This document shows, one piece after another, positions 48,766-60,148 of a stretch of DNA of 64,000 nt. Below the pieces are notes generated by a model that saw only the letters and a program-made list of their open reading frames with translations, was not told the DNA's origin and searched no databases. Origin of the DNA: Prostheceraeus crozeri (taxonomy: Eukaryota > Platyhelminthes > Polycladida > Euryleptidae); contig CAJQUW010011567.1 in the NCBI GenBank assembly GCA_907163375.1, forward strand, positions 186,001-250,000, read 5' to 3'. Positions within the stretch are counted from its first letter, which is position 1; every line of letters begins with the position of its first letter. A program made the translations under genes and the position numbers.

Positions 48766-49135
48766 ACTTCTAATTTACAAGAATTGCCGGCTGATAAATT
48801 TTGTAGCAACTGTGGTTTGAAAAAATGGTGTTGAGCCGATGAATCACTGAAAATAGTACAAGTAATTCCGCAGAACAATAGCTTGAAGATTGTCTTTGGC
48901 CGTGTGGTCGAGTCATGTGAAAGTTATAGCAAAGTCAGCGCCATGAAAGAGTCTAACTTCATTTTGCTGACTAGGAATTGCTTCAAATGTTCTTTCTTAT
49001 TCAGCCTCTAGGATCAAAGTCAAAATTCAGAGCATGAAACAAAAATTTCTCAGCAACTTCCAATTCCAATTTCCTGTGTAGAAATAACACTGCCACCGAA
49101 ATGATAGTCTGACAGCGAGAAAAATCGTGAGAACT

Positions 49136-49210
49136 GATTCCGTGGCTCAGTTGTTAACAACATGAATTAGTGATCATGAGGTAAGGGGTTCAATTCTAGC
49201 TACAACCGCA
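49136..49210 (+). mobile_element. tRNA-like SINE head
   Basis: TTCCGTGGCTCAGTTGTTAA is A-box-like and GGGGTTCAATTCTAGC about 50 bp on is B-box-like. This is probably a SINE relic; no terminal T tail was seen. Confidence 0.5.
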
Positions 49211-49459
49211 TGGCTCATTGAGGAGGAAGGACTTGCAACTTCACTTATCACTGCTCCATCTCTATTCTCTATCTAGCCCTGATGCTTGAAATCGAGAGCA
49301 GCGGTAAAACGAAGTTTGAAATCGTTTGAATTCACAAAACCTTCGGGAATATTGAATTCATGATACGAATAAGTTCGCAGACGAATTTGCTTTACAGTAT
49401 CTGCAAGATATAGTTGACCAAGTGACGGGAGATCATTTTTCTCTGAAAGTATGGAAAAA

Positions 49460-49565
49460 ATAATTAAAACATCGTTTTTCAATTTACAGGCCGACCGCAA
49501 ACGTTTAACTTTTACTTTATTATATCGGCCTGTAATAAGGGGAGGTTTGATTATTTCTATCTATA
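49460..49565. repeat. palindromic repeat piece, related to 61804-61870
   Basis: TTTACAGGCCGA (about 49483-49494) faces TCGGCCTGTAA (49525-49535), with AAACGTTTAACTTTTACTTT in the loop. The plus half is repeated at 61804-61870 with about 85% identity, including AAACGTTTAACTTTTAGTTT and CGACCTGTAA. Confidence 0.55.
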
Positions 49566-51909
49566 AGATACTTGCGCCTAAATCCCGAACGAATATATAT
49601 TAAATTTTACACAACATAATCTGTGACAATAACCATGAGGACAGACCTTGACAAATTAACACTGACCACTCTTCCTGGCTTTAATACAGACTCTCAGATG
49701 AATGGCGATGTTTTGCGCCGCTGAAAACCGGACCTAAATTGCGTCTGAGTCTTGGAGCTGATGTTCAAAGCTGACAATAAAAGCATTGATGTGGAACATG
49801 TTTGGGGACAATGAAGTTTCTTCAATTCTTTCTACGATTATGCACAGTATTCTGCAATCATTACTGATGAAAGCAAAAGTAATATGATACAAAAAAAACG
49901 ATGATTGACATGTAACAAGCGACTGACATTGTATGCAACGTACTAACTTGAGGGTTCTCGGAGGTCATAAAATTTTACTATGAAGCAGAACTAACCACGC
50001 CATTTGTCATAGCCATTATTATTACTCTTTTTCTCTAAATCAATCTCTCCGCAAAGCGAGTTAATAACTTCGCATCTTACCACTAATCTACGGTCAGTAA
50101 TGGAGCGCTCGTCTGTCGTTTATTTGTTTTAATCTTCCTATGTAGGGTTGATGAGATTGCAGCAGTTGAGGCAACGCGCGCGCAGAGTTAGATAAGAGTT
50201 GACGGATGGAAAGGTGAGAATCTCTGACGAGGGAGGAGACAAACATGACAAGTGTGAAAACAGAAGCTATAGACTGTCAATTAGACAAAATACCTTCTTG
50301 CGACCTCTCCAATGGTTTAACGATGATTGTGAAAACAAAACCAAGTTAGTTATGTTGAAGTATGGTAATCACTGTAATAAATAATCCGAACTCACAACAT
50401 CATTTTTATTATAAAATTCCAATACAGCAGATGAATCAGTATAAATAGATGAACTCCGTAACATGAATGATCAGTAATAATCAATGTTGGATTTGAGCTT
50501 GATAGCAGTAAGGGGGGGGGGTAATCACAGCACTCAAATTTCTATCGGAAGTTTTTGGGTCGCAACCAAAGCCGGGAAAGGTGGTGATCAAAGCGAAGAG
50601 GATATCAATTCGATTCTTAAAATACCATGCTCGCGAATAGTTTTGAAAATAGCTGAGGCATGAATAGAATAAGGAGGATATACATTTGATGCTTGACAGG
50701 GACTCTCCAATGCAATAAAGTCAATTAAGGCTCATAGATATCCCTGTGAATAGAAATTTATGGTAGATTCTCGCATGTGATGATCCAAATAAACATTTCG
50801 TAGAGGATCATTCTGTAATTTATTGCGACTATACCTATAATGAATTCAGAAAATTCGGACTTGCATCAATATTCAAACAGTGAAAGGTAAATAATGTTCC
50901 CAAACCTGATTATCTGAATCAAGAAGACTTTCTTATAATTATTTTAAAACAAATGCCATGTGTGCGTTGTCGAAAAGAACCTGAGTGAAACAAGATAGCA
51001 TTCTGGATTCCACTCTTTTTGTGATGATTTCGTTACGTTTAATTATTCCATGAGGCATTTTCTGCTTCTCGAATCCATTCGTCATCTTCCTTTACAGTGA
51101 CAAAGAAACTTCATTGCTGATAACTATATAATTAAGTTTAAGAAGAATCGTGAGGAAATTAGGCCTATACACCTGTTAATGTGGCTAATACTCACAAAAA
51201 TAAAAAATTGACTGTCAATCAATTTGATTGGCAATATTTAAGGCTCATATGCGGAAAATATTCTTCCCCCTCAAGGAAGGAAGGTATATCTTCAGTACCG
51301 GGGATGAGACGAGGCAGTGCAGGGGAACTTCACACTTTCCCTCCTGTCAAATCCAACACTGGTAATATAATGATAAGAGCCAACACATGCTTAAAGATGG
51401 CCTCATTAATGAAAATGATGGAGCTAGGTAAAATCGATAATGCTACATTTGAACACATGAAGATAAGGAAAATTAACAACAAAGTAACAACAATTTAAAA
51501 TTCAACACAACTGTGAAGGTGAGCTCAGCATCAGATAGAGAAATTACTAACCAAACGAATCAGTTGCCAAAGAAGTAATAACAGAACAGTGAAATCATCT
51601 CAAGTCTTTTGTTGCAATCGCAGTGGTTATTTTTTTTAAAGTGATAAAGTTTCATTTGGCTACTAAGTTATATTTGTGAGGACATACAACCATTTTATCA
51701 GCTGCTATGATGAAACAACATCGACTAGTAATTCTGAGATTAAAAAAATCAAATTTATCAACAAGAGAGGATCACTGGAATGGAAAGACATTTTTGTTGA
51801 ATGTTCATTTAGAATCCTCAGTTTCGAGGATCAATACATTTTCCAGCTTTATTCAGCTCGACACTCACAATCGAGCAAGAAAGAAACATAAGTAAGCGAA
51901 GACATTATG
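49566..51909. other. no gene recognised
   Basis: A poly(G) run of about 10-11 lies at 50512. The 105-codon plus frame 51181-51498 opens with GTG, has basic composition and no recognised domain. Nothing else is supported. Confidence 0.4.
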
Positions 51910-52105
51910 ACCGGCACAGTGTTCTTGTGGTTAGTACACAGTGTTAGTACAAGAAGCAGGAAATCTGAGTCAAATCATCAAACAAGCTCACCGGATTTTT
52001 CCTCCTGGTAGAGTTAAGTATGGGTGGGAAAAATAACTCGCCCACAAGTGCAGGGAAGAAAGGCGCTTCGGTTGTGTTTCCGAGCACAAACAATGTACCC
52101 TTCAT
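51910..52105 (+). mobile_element. tRNA-derived SINE (family 3), diverged
   Basis: ACCGGCACAGTGTTCTTGTG resembles the family-3 head, and GTTTCCGAGCACAAACAATG near the end matches GTGCTTCCGAGCATAAACAA in the copy at 28174. The middle is poorly conserved. Confidence 0.55.
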
Positions 52106-53877
52106 AGAGATAGATTAATTTGCGTTTGGGATATTCTAGAGCGGTCATAATCCTATCCCAGTCATTGCATGCAATGGTAGCAAGCGATAGAAATTGACAT
52201 AGATATTCGTCTCTCTTTGATTTGTGTTATTGGCCAAGCGCGCGCATTGCAAAAGTGGTTCGTATCAGAGCCTCAACAGTGAGGTTGCTGGCAGGCCTGT
52301 CAAGTGAAAAGTACTTGAAAAAGTCGTTGACTCATTTTTCAGTGATAAATTCGTCAAGTAGAAATATTATTCACACCCCGACTCTTCACGATCTATATTT
52401 GTTAACTGCCTACGTTTAATGTGGTGTCAGCCTTCTGTCTCGTCCGAATTCAGACTTGAATTTGCATTACGTTCAATGTAGAATTGATCTTCTTGCCCCC
52501 TGAGACTAGTTCTGTGCTGGGGAATGACATCTCCAGACTCAAACACGTAGACAAGGCAATATATCTTTGTGGTACCCCTATACCAATTTTTCATACTTCT
52601 GATTCCCATATTTGTGATTGTTTACAACTCGATGTTGGCATCTAATCACCTAAATTTGATCTTCATCAATTTTGCTTCTACAAAATATCATCAGTACAAT
52701 AAATATTGTGAGGACATCAAATTTGAGTGAACATTAATAGAGGTACAAACTTTCTCTATCAAGAATTGACTTCAAACCGATGAGAAGCTTGACATAAGTT
52801 GTACTTTACCTTATTCCTTCTTTCATCATCACATAAAATGCTATAGCGACAAAATAACATTACAACAACGTTAATGAAATCGGGAAGTGAAGAGTTCCAA
52901 TCAGTATTTGAACTATCCGACCTTGGGATATTTCCCATATGTCGGAAATTATTTCAGCCTCCGTAACGAGCTTGTGTGACATCAGGCTGGGTTGTGGTGA
53001 CTGTTCGTGGCAGCTGTCTGCGTGTTGGAAGAGAACGGAACTAGTAGCAATTGATGAAACTTCCATACGTGGGTGGGAGGAGTATAAAAAGGAGAGGATG
53101 AATAGAAGAAGTTCAACATATTTGCCAGCGAGGTTTGAAATTCGAAATCATCTGCAATCCGCCTCATGTCATTGTGAAGCAAACTGGCTCGTTACAGGAA
53201 CATTAATGTATAAATTGCTGCAGTCTACTTTCTTTAAATTTTGATCAACCTCTCATCATGTCTGTTTCTATTTACCGACTGAAAATCGGATGCATCAAAG
53301 CAGGCATGTTAATGCACAGAAGATCTCGTGGAGCTTTGGGATGTGCTGCTTAATAACAGAGGGGCCTATAATGGCGAGAAAAGGAATCGCTATCCCAAAC
53401 GCAGCGGGTGGGGTTATTGTTTATCTTTTACAGTAATCTATAAAATATCAAATCTAAGGGCAGAAAAAATAGCGACTGAATTGCGGTACAATTGTTTGTG
53501 AGGACGTATTGCTATTGTGACCAATGTGCTACCTTTCTGCTTTGCTTCAGGTACAGTCCCAAAAGCATGTAGGCAGGGGAATAAGATAATGGACATAATA
53601 ACTGACTTCATCTTCTCATTTAACAGAAGTAATTTGAATAATATGAATCACTGTCTAATCCTGTGGTTGTTACTATCTATTATTAAGCAAAACCAAATTT
53701 TCATCATTATTAGTTATTTAATAAAATCTACAAAACATAATATGTAATGATTCCATAACGACGTCATTTGCTAACATTGAAGGCACGCATAGCCGCAAAA
53801 CAAAACAATTAATTCCATGGAACGATATATACGTACGTTGCACTTTAGGTGTACAATTACCGGGGTTTGCAGGCTGA
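52106..53877. other. no gene recognised
   Basis: Overlapping frames of 60-101 codons around 52860-53244 on both strands mark a locally stop-poor stretch, but no domain is seen. Confidence 0.4.
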
Positions 53878-53985
53878 AAAGTAAATGTGCGGTCTTTGGC
53901 TGGCCGTGGCTTAATGACGTGGGCCGGGCTGCGGTGGACCGTGAGCTGGGCCGTGAAATCTCGGGCTGCATCCAACTCTGATCAG
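53878..53985. other. GC-rich island of unknown nature
   Basis: About 108 bp rich in GGCC, GGGCC and CGTG words (for example GGGCCGGGCTGCGGTGGACC) within AT-rich DNA. It keeps a 130-codon minus frame (53771-54163) open, but that protein shows no known motif. It may be the remains of a GC-rich repeat. Confidence 0.35.
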
Positions 53986-54794
53986 AACTACATATTTTGC
54001 AGAAGCGCTTGTGAGATGAAAATTTTGAGCCAATTGCACTGAAGTGTTGAGCGGATTTTCCCCATTCAATTGAAAACCGAAGAATTAAGATAACTAAATT
54101 AATGTATTGATTAACTGTAATTTCAGAATTTAGTGAGATGTCATAACAGGTAACCCGACGCAAAATTCATGACTCACATCATGAAATATATATAGATGGA
54201 TTTTCTAATTACCTAAATACAAGTTTGAGAAGAAGACAGACTATAATAGCACAAAACGTCTACAAGAAGAAGCTGAACATAGAGCATCATCCACATTAAT
54301 TAGAATACTTATTCGCCGACTGTCTTTATCATCCATTGATGATGGATAACGTGCAGCTAGTGCAATGACATACTATTTCACTTTTTAAAAAGCTTGTCCA
54401 TCGTGTGCTGCTTACTTGCATTAAGTATCTTCTTGATTGTAGTTCCCTTGTTGATATAAACGGCCGAGCCTAATGCTAGCTGATAAATGAGTTCAAAATA
54501 ACCAAGCAATGCCAGAATCACAGGTAAGTTAGTGGAAATCACGCGTTTTCCTGATCTCATTCTGATGCTGTCATGTTATAACACATTTTTAAGGAGCAAT
54601 GCGTAGGCTATATAATTACACATTGATTTGAATAATTCATCGGAAGTCAGAGCCTCTCATTGTCATTTTAGAAGTTGGTCTGTGAAAAATTCCACTCCAT
54701 TTCGGTCTCACTTCAGGCGTGATCCGAAGTAATTTTCTTTTAACCATGCATTGGCATTAATCATGTCTCTGATCAATTATACGATGTCAAAACG
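53986..54794. other. no gene recognised
   Basis: AT-rich, short frames only. Confidence 0.5.
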
Positions 54795-55140
54795 CTTGTG
54801 TAGTAGTAGTAGTAAGCGTTTATTGATATACAAAATGGTGAAAAATGATGAAAACTGTCAGTGAGTCGTTCTACTCAGTTCCAAGTTAAAGCTTAAGTTT
54901 GTTAGGAATAAGGGGATGAAAGGCATGTCTGTTGTTGTGAGCTGCTTAAGAGAACTTGTGTAGAATTTGAGCGGCTCGCCTTGAGGTGATGATAGTGGAA
55001 CTGCAAAACGCAGTTGCTACCATAATGAATTATTTCATGAGCTCTTCTATCAACCCTAAATAGTCTGCTGCATAGGGTTTTATTCAAACCAACGAATAGT
55101 AAATGTCTACAGAAACCATGGTAATCAAAAAGCAATATAT
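54795..55140 (-). pseudogene. probable LINE 3' end with (TAC)n tail
   Basis: The minus frame 55135-54902 includes RLFRVDRRAHEIIHYGSNC, similar to the RRAH-x-x-VHYGS stretch near the C-terminus of some CR1-like reverse transcriptases. About 80 bp past the frame, ATATCAATAAACG gives a poly(A)-type signal, followed by four TAC repeats at 54801-54813. This order of coding end, AATAAA and short tandem tail is typical of LINE 3' ends. No catalytic RT region remains. Confidence 0.5.
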
Positions 55141-55705
55141 TTCAATGGAGCGAAAAAGAGATCAGATGTATGTCAAGCAAATGAATTGTCAAGAAATCAG
55201 GAATTAAAGTATCACAAGCAAGCGACTTGAAAATGAGGTCTCATACACAAATACGGGGGCCAACCGACAATAATCGAGAAGTATGAGTTAGTACCTGGTA
55301 GCAAGAAATCACCTGAGCACTCTTTCATGCTCGTTGCCTGTCGCTGGAAGTAAACTATTCACGATTTGTCATTATGCTTCATTTCGCACCTCAGTAGTGT
55401 TAGATATTGAAATTAGTACATTCTTACACCTATAACCCAGCAGCATTATAGGCGCTAACCAGTACGGTCATCTTAACTGAAACACGAGAAAAATTGCTAC
55501 TTAACTAAGCGCTCTCTCATCGTTGTTTCCCAAACAAATCGGTTGCTTGCTACTGCCACTCTGATGATTATATGCACACGCCGGTTGCATCCACACTTCT
55601 GTACCCAAGAAGACATTTTTAAGTGTATATAGAACTGGGACAGCATCCTTCTGCCGACAACTGCTTCATAGACCGATTATTTTGACAGACTGTACGTATG
55701 GCTCT
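55141..55705. other. no gene recognised
   Basis: No supported features. Confidence 0.5.
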
Positions 55706-55782
55706 AATCCGGATGCCCTTACTGCCGACATCCGATGCCATACTCGGGGAGTTCCAACCACAAAACCAAGCCCTAACCACTT
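55706..55782 (-). mobile_element. family-1 SINE fragment, strongly diverged
   Basis: On the minus strand, GTTAGGGCTTGGTTTTGTGG recalls the AAGTGCTTGGCC head and GTAAGGGCATCCGGATTAG the GGAAGGGCATCCGGACTAA body of family 1. The head start and tail are missing. Confidence 0.5.
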
Positions 55783-56370
55783 TCCCATTGAAATAGCAAT
55801 GAGCTTCGAAAAATGTTTATGCACCCTTTCCATTTGAATCGAAAATGTGTAGAAACATGCATTTTCCGTGTAATGAGAAACTGTGAATATCTTGTAAATA
55901 AGCCAACTTAGGCACTTTGCCAGTAGTGTGTTAAAGGTGATATTTAATGAATGCTCGTCGAAATTTCACTAACTTGATAATCGCAAATCTGTGAATATCT
56001 TCTTGTCGTTACCTCCGTTTTTCTTTCCTAAGAATGTTTTGACCTTGACCTAGAGGCAAAGAAGAATTTTAGTGCACAAGATGCATCCGAAGTAGTAAAT
56101 AACGATGACAGAATCCATTAGTAAGAAGTGAGATAGAGTGAGAAATTTAGTAAATCTCATCATTTTAACCCTCCCTAAAATGACTCATGAGTGAACATAA
56201 GTACAGATTACATCATCGTTGTCTTTACAATCAAATAAAACAAAAACTTGAAATGAATATTGACTTCGATTGATTGTCCTTTCTCAACTGTGTAACGCTA
56301 TTCGACGATTCATCATAAAACAAATACAACAGTCCTTCCCACACATAACTATACAATTGTCAGAACAATG
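55783..56370. other. no gene recognised
   Basis: Contains AGTAGTGTGTTAAAGGTGAT near 55925, a variant of words near 16530 and 24308, likely an old dispersed repeat. No genes. Confidence 0.4.
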
Positions 56371-56378
56371 ATGGAAGG

Positions 56379-58364
56379 CAGGGGCGTATCCAGGATTTTG
56401 AAAAGGGGGGGTACAAAAATTAATGAATTTTTTGGCCTACCACGAAGATTATGCATATTCAACGCAAAGAAATATAATAATCATAAATAGTATAATCATA
56501 GTCGCATGTAATATTATCGATAATTTAATCTTCGCTTTCATATTCATTTTCGCTAATCCCGAATTTTGATATCCCACATTTTGATATACCGTAACGTCCT
56601 AAAATTGAATTCAGTAAAACTGAACAGGTACAGATTATTATAAAACTAAACAGTGACGCAAACAGTATTATTAGTGTACGCATCTTCTACATGTATACTT
56701 CAGATATCCTCTATCAGTACAGTGAAATTACAGAACAATATACAGGCACTGCAAAATACTTTTCCTGAAGAAAGAAGCTAAAAAACATAACATTTTTCTG
56801 AGCTTTACACTAATGTTTTTACGAGAGACCGTTAGAAGTTAAGTAAACGTATTACAATTTAAAGCGTGAGTTGTGCTCCGTCTTACACAAATCAATCACA
56901 GAGTCGTAATCCAGTGGAATGTCTTTTGTGTATTGCCAGCAAAGTCAATCCTGTCAAACGTGCTTCACTCATTGTTGAACGGAGGTACGACGTTTTCACT
57001 TGACGAAGCTTGCTGAACGACCGCTCTGCAGTCGCCGAAGTTACTGGGATTGAAGCAAACACTTTCAGTAGGATATAGATATTAGGATATAGGTCAGAAT
57101 TACACGACTTCAGGACTTCCACAACGCTTGAAGGACAATCTTGTTTAGGAATTGAATTCCATTTTCGCTGCCATCTGTAGAATTCCATCATGCAAGTATC
57201 AAGACGATCTGGTAGTATGGATTTATATTTTTCAAAGATACGTTTCATAGCTTCCACTATGACATCGGCAACTCGATCTGGTATGAAGTTTGACATAGAT
57301 AGGGCAGTTTTTGAAGATTCACTGAAGCGATCGTTCATCTGTGAGATGATTGCATCAAGCAAAGGATACCATGTAGCTTTTCTGTAATAATCAGATGCTG
57401 ATTAAGAAGGCACATTCGAACGATATTTTTGCTTTGATGTCAGTCGCGGTGTTTCGAACTCTGCAGAAGGATCGTCCGTAATGCACTGAAACAGCTTCAC
57501 GGCTTCTGCGTAACCATTGATGAATACAATTGATTCATTTCTCCAAGACCTGAAGATGTCAGTTACATGTTGAACTTCTTCCATGGCTGCCACAAAATCT
57601 ATCTTCTTAGCCTGAAGTTGGATCGAAAGTTGTTTTGTGATTCCGAAAATTTTCTTGAGTAACACGAGTCCGATTATGAATTGAGAACTTGTTATCCTAT
57701 GAATGAGAGAATATTCACGATTGGAATACTCACCAGTGGTGTTCAGATGGTCAAGTTGAATAGTAGTCTCATATTGGGAGAATTAAAACTGATAACAGAA
57801 CTGTCGACATGGTGCAGATAATCAAGGAGGCGTGTGATGGCGCATTGAACACGTTCGGAAAGTTTAGAGCAAAGGAAAAGTGTCCGAAAAGACATACAAA
57901 GACCAAATTAGCGTTGATTGATGCAATTAATGAGCTCTTATCATAAATGTACTTTGAAATAATGCAGATTTCTTTTATATACTTTTTGGTTGAATAAAGA
58001 AGATTTTTCAACGGACAAAAAGCTGGTTATATTTAAGAATGGATAGAATTCATTAAGTTTACACAGTGGAAATAAATAGGTATTCACTGAATACTGCGAA
58101 TACTATACACGCTACGCCACTGCAAGTCAGTGTTTGACGAATGTGTTATCGGCGCTATCGGCAATGGCTATCGGTAAGAAAGCAACGTCACACTCTGACA
58201 CAAAACTCCCAGGCAAATCAAGCACTAAAGCTCAACTCCACAGAATGTATTGAGAATTGATGTTTGAGTGCACTTTCCTTCTTCATAAACTTATGTGTAA
58301 AAATTATATCTCTCAGAGGGGGGGGGACATTCCCCCGGGTCCCCCCCCCTTGGATACGCCACTG
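56379..58364 (-). mobile_element. hAT transposon with exact 8-bp duplication ATGGAAGG and partial transposase
   Basis: Left end CAGGGGCGTATCC and right end, complemented, CAGTGGCGTATCC (12 of 13 alike). The exact 8-mer ATGGAAGG flanks both sides (56371-56378, 58365-58372). Long G and C runs lie just inside both ends, and at the right end a G run faces a C run across ACATTCCCCCGGGT. The 1986-bp element holds the C-terminal half of a hAT transposase on the minus strand (56892-57665). The N-terminal half is missing, so it cannot supply its own transposase. The MITE at 42588 has related ends. Confidence 0.93.
56892..57665 (-). pseudogene. hAT transposase, C-terminal half (ZMYM1 / 52-kDa-repressor type)
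   Basis: Two minus-strand stretches in the same frame, 57665-57402 and 57362-56892, are separated by one TAA codon at 57402-57404 and a few codons. The first has LSIQLQAKKIDFVAAMEEV and later PRLTSKQKYRSNVPS, typical of the region before the dimerisation domain in ZMYM1-like hAT proteins. The second has YRKATWYPLLDAII just before its first ATG, then DLYPNIYILLKVFASIPVTS, ATAERSFSKLRQVKTSYLR and RLTGLTLLAIHKR. P-x-T-S-A-x-x-ERSFS-x-L is the signature of the hAT dimerisation domain, which transposases use to pair and hold the catalytic fold. The N-terminal zinc finger and first catalytic residues are absent. It is enclosed by hAT ends with perfect target duplications. Confidence 0.88.
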
Positions 58365-58372
58365 ATGGAAGG

Positions 58373-58743
58373 AACTCTTGTTGCAGCTCTAATTAATAGT
58401 TTCAGTTGAATTGTGTATAGCGAAGATTGAAAACATTATCTGCCACAGTACTTTGATCTAAAGGGATGATCAACTAAAATTCATATTATTGTGAAAAAAC
58501 GAAATTACTGTTGAAACGTGATATTACTTTTAAAATCTGCAATAAGTAGTATTTGTAAGAACGATCAAATTTCATGCTCTTATTTGATGCCTGTGGCACA
58601 GTGGATGATCAGTACAATTTATAGAACCACACCATCGCATCAATCATTGTGTTTCACTGTCATAAATTTTCTGAAAAGTGGCTAATTTCTACTTTCAAAG
58701 CAAGTCATGAATTTGACCTTCCATTGAGTCGCATGCAAATATA
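58373..58743. other. spacer between hAT and Tc1-like elements
   Basis: About 370 bp without a gene. GCCTGTGGCACAGTGGATGA at 58590 resembles the family-1 SINE head but has no body behind it. Confidence 0.45.
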
Positions 58744-60146
58744 CTCATTGACAAAATTTTTGAAACATTTACTTCTTTAACTTCTTTCTTTTTGACTGGT
58801 ATATATACATGTATGTACGAGTATGATACCTTGATAATTTAGTCACAATCTCCACCAAGTCGCTAGCACAGAAAAACAACGCATGTAGCAGATTCAACTT
58901 TACATGTAATAGCGCGCGTGCCCCCCTCTAGCTCCAATACATTCAGTAATCCGAGATGGCATGAATTCACAAAGTTTCTGAATGAAGGATGTTTCAAGGA
59001 GAAGCCACTGCTCTGTCAGTCTTTCAGAGAGAATCTTCAGGGACACTGGTGGAAGTGAATAGCGGTCTCTCACTCACCGCCCAAGCTCATCCCAGACTTG
59101 TTCAATGGGTGACAAGTCAGGTGAGCGTGCATGCCAGTCAAGGGTTTGAATGTTCAATCTCCTAACAGTGGCAATGACAGCCGAGGAGCGATGTGGTCTT
59201 GCGTTGTCGTCTTGGAAGACGAGATCCTCCACCCTGACCACTGGGACAACAACAGGAAGAAGAATTTCATTGAGATACCTCTCTCCAGTCAACGTGCCTT
59301 TGATGATGACTGCTGTCGTTCGTCCGCCATGCAAAATGCCATCCCACAGCATAACACTTCCACCACCATATGTCGTGTTCTTTAATACAGCATGGGGCAA
59401 AGCGTTCACCTGGAAGACGATGCACTCTGACACGACCATCATTGAAATTCAGAGTGAATCTCGATTCATCGGTCCACAAGACTTTCTGCCAGTGATGGTC
59501 ATTCCATGAGCGATGGGCATCACACCAGGCAACTCGTCTTCTGTGGTGCTCAAAACTCAGTGGAATTAGGACAGCTGGTCGTCGCGATTGAATTCCAGCT
59601 TCTCGCAATCTTCGGTAAGCCGTTCGAACGCTACAGTCTATATTTGAGACACTCTTCCAGTGTACGACTAGCTTTGGGAATGACACAAATCTATTCCTCT
59701 TTGCAGCTAAAACTAGACGTGCGTCTGTCCTTCCTGCAGACTTTCTTGGTCGACCAGATCCCTTCTTCTTTTTAAAATCTCCTTCTGATTTCCATCGACA
59801 CCACCACCTCCAAACAACGACTCTTGATAGTTGCAGCTCTTCGGCAACACTCGCACAACTTCTACCACAACGAATCATTCCAATAGCCATACTTCTGGTA
59901 AACTGATCGTGTGCCATTTTATTTTACAAAAGCTGGATTTCAGTTCACGTTTATGTTCAAATTGTAAAAGCAATTGTGACAGTTGTATCGATATCTGAAA
60001 TTTGACCACCATAGATCTTTCTCCATTCTCTAATGTGTTGAATGGTAATACATAGAAAGCGAGATATTGCATCATACCTGAGAAAAAAATGAAACAAACT
60101 TCAATTCAAGCCAATGATAGTTTGTTTCATTAATTATGTCAATGAG
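58744..60146 (-). mobile_element. Tc1/mariner transposon with TIRs and TA duplication
   Basis: Left end CTCATTGACAAAATTTTTG and right end, complemented, CTCATTGACATAATTAATG; 21 of the first 24 bases agree. Both ends are bordered by TA (58742-58743 and 60147-60148), the target duplication of the superfamily. The 1403-bp length suits a single-gene Tc1 element. The transposase lies on the minus strand at 58900-59917 and is broken by one frameshift and one stop. Both ends are present, so it could have been mobilised in trans. Confidence 0.9.
58900..59917 (-). pseudogene. Tc1-like DD34E transposase, broken
   Basis: Start ATG at 59915-59917. The N-terminus MAHDQFTRSMAIGMIRCG and VVVWRWWCRWKSEG form the helix-turn-helix DNA-binding region, followed by the GRPRKS hook near residues 55-60. 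The catalytic domain has D in WTDESRFT, D in FQDDNARPH and E in SPDLSPIEQVWDEL; the last two are 34 residues apart, the DD34E spacing of Tc1. The reading frame shifts near 59370-59385, between KEHD and YGGGSVMLW. A TGA at 59074-59076 follows DELGR, after which the frame continues to TAA at 58900-58902. About 340 codons in total, the usual family length. The nuclear enzyme cuts at the TIRs and joins ends at TA. With these two lesions this copy is not functional. Confidence 0.93.
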
Positions 60147-60148
60147 TA

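Noticed and set aside
51181-51498. 105-codon basic frame
   Set aside because: Opens at GTG without an ATG start, low-complexity basic composition, no recognised domain.
52939-53244. 101-codon frame with opposed 66- and 68-codon frames
   Set aside because: Open on both strands over the same bases with no domain or conservation evidence; likely chance.
53771-54163. 130-codon minus-strand frame
   Set aside because: It is held open by a GC-rich island with few stops, has no recognisable motif, and overlaps other frames.
58588-58612. SINE head GCCTGTGGCACAGTGGATGA
   Set aside because: Only the A-box-like string is present; no B box or family body follows.
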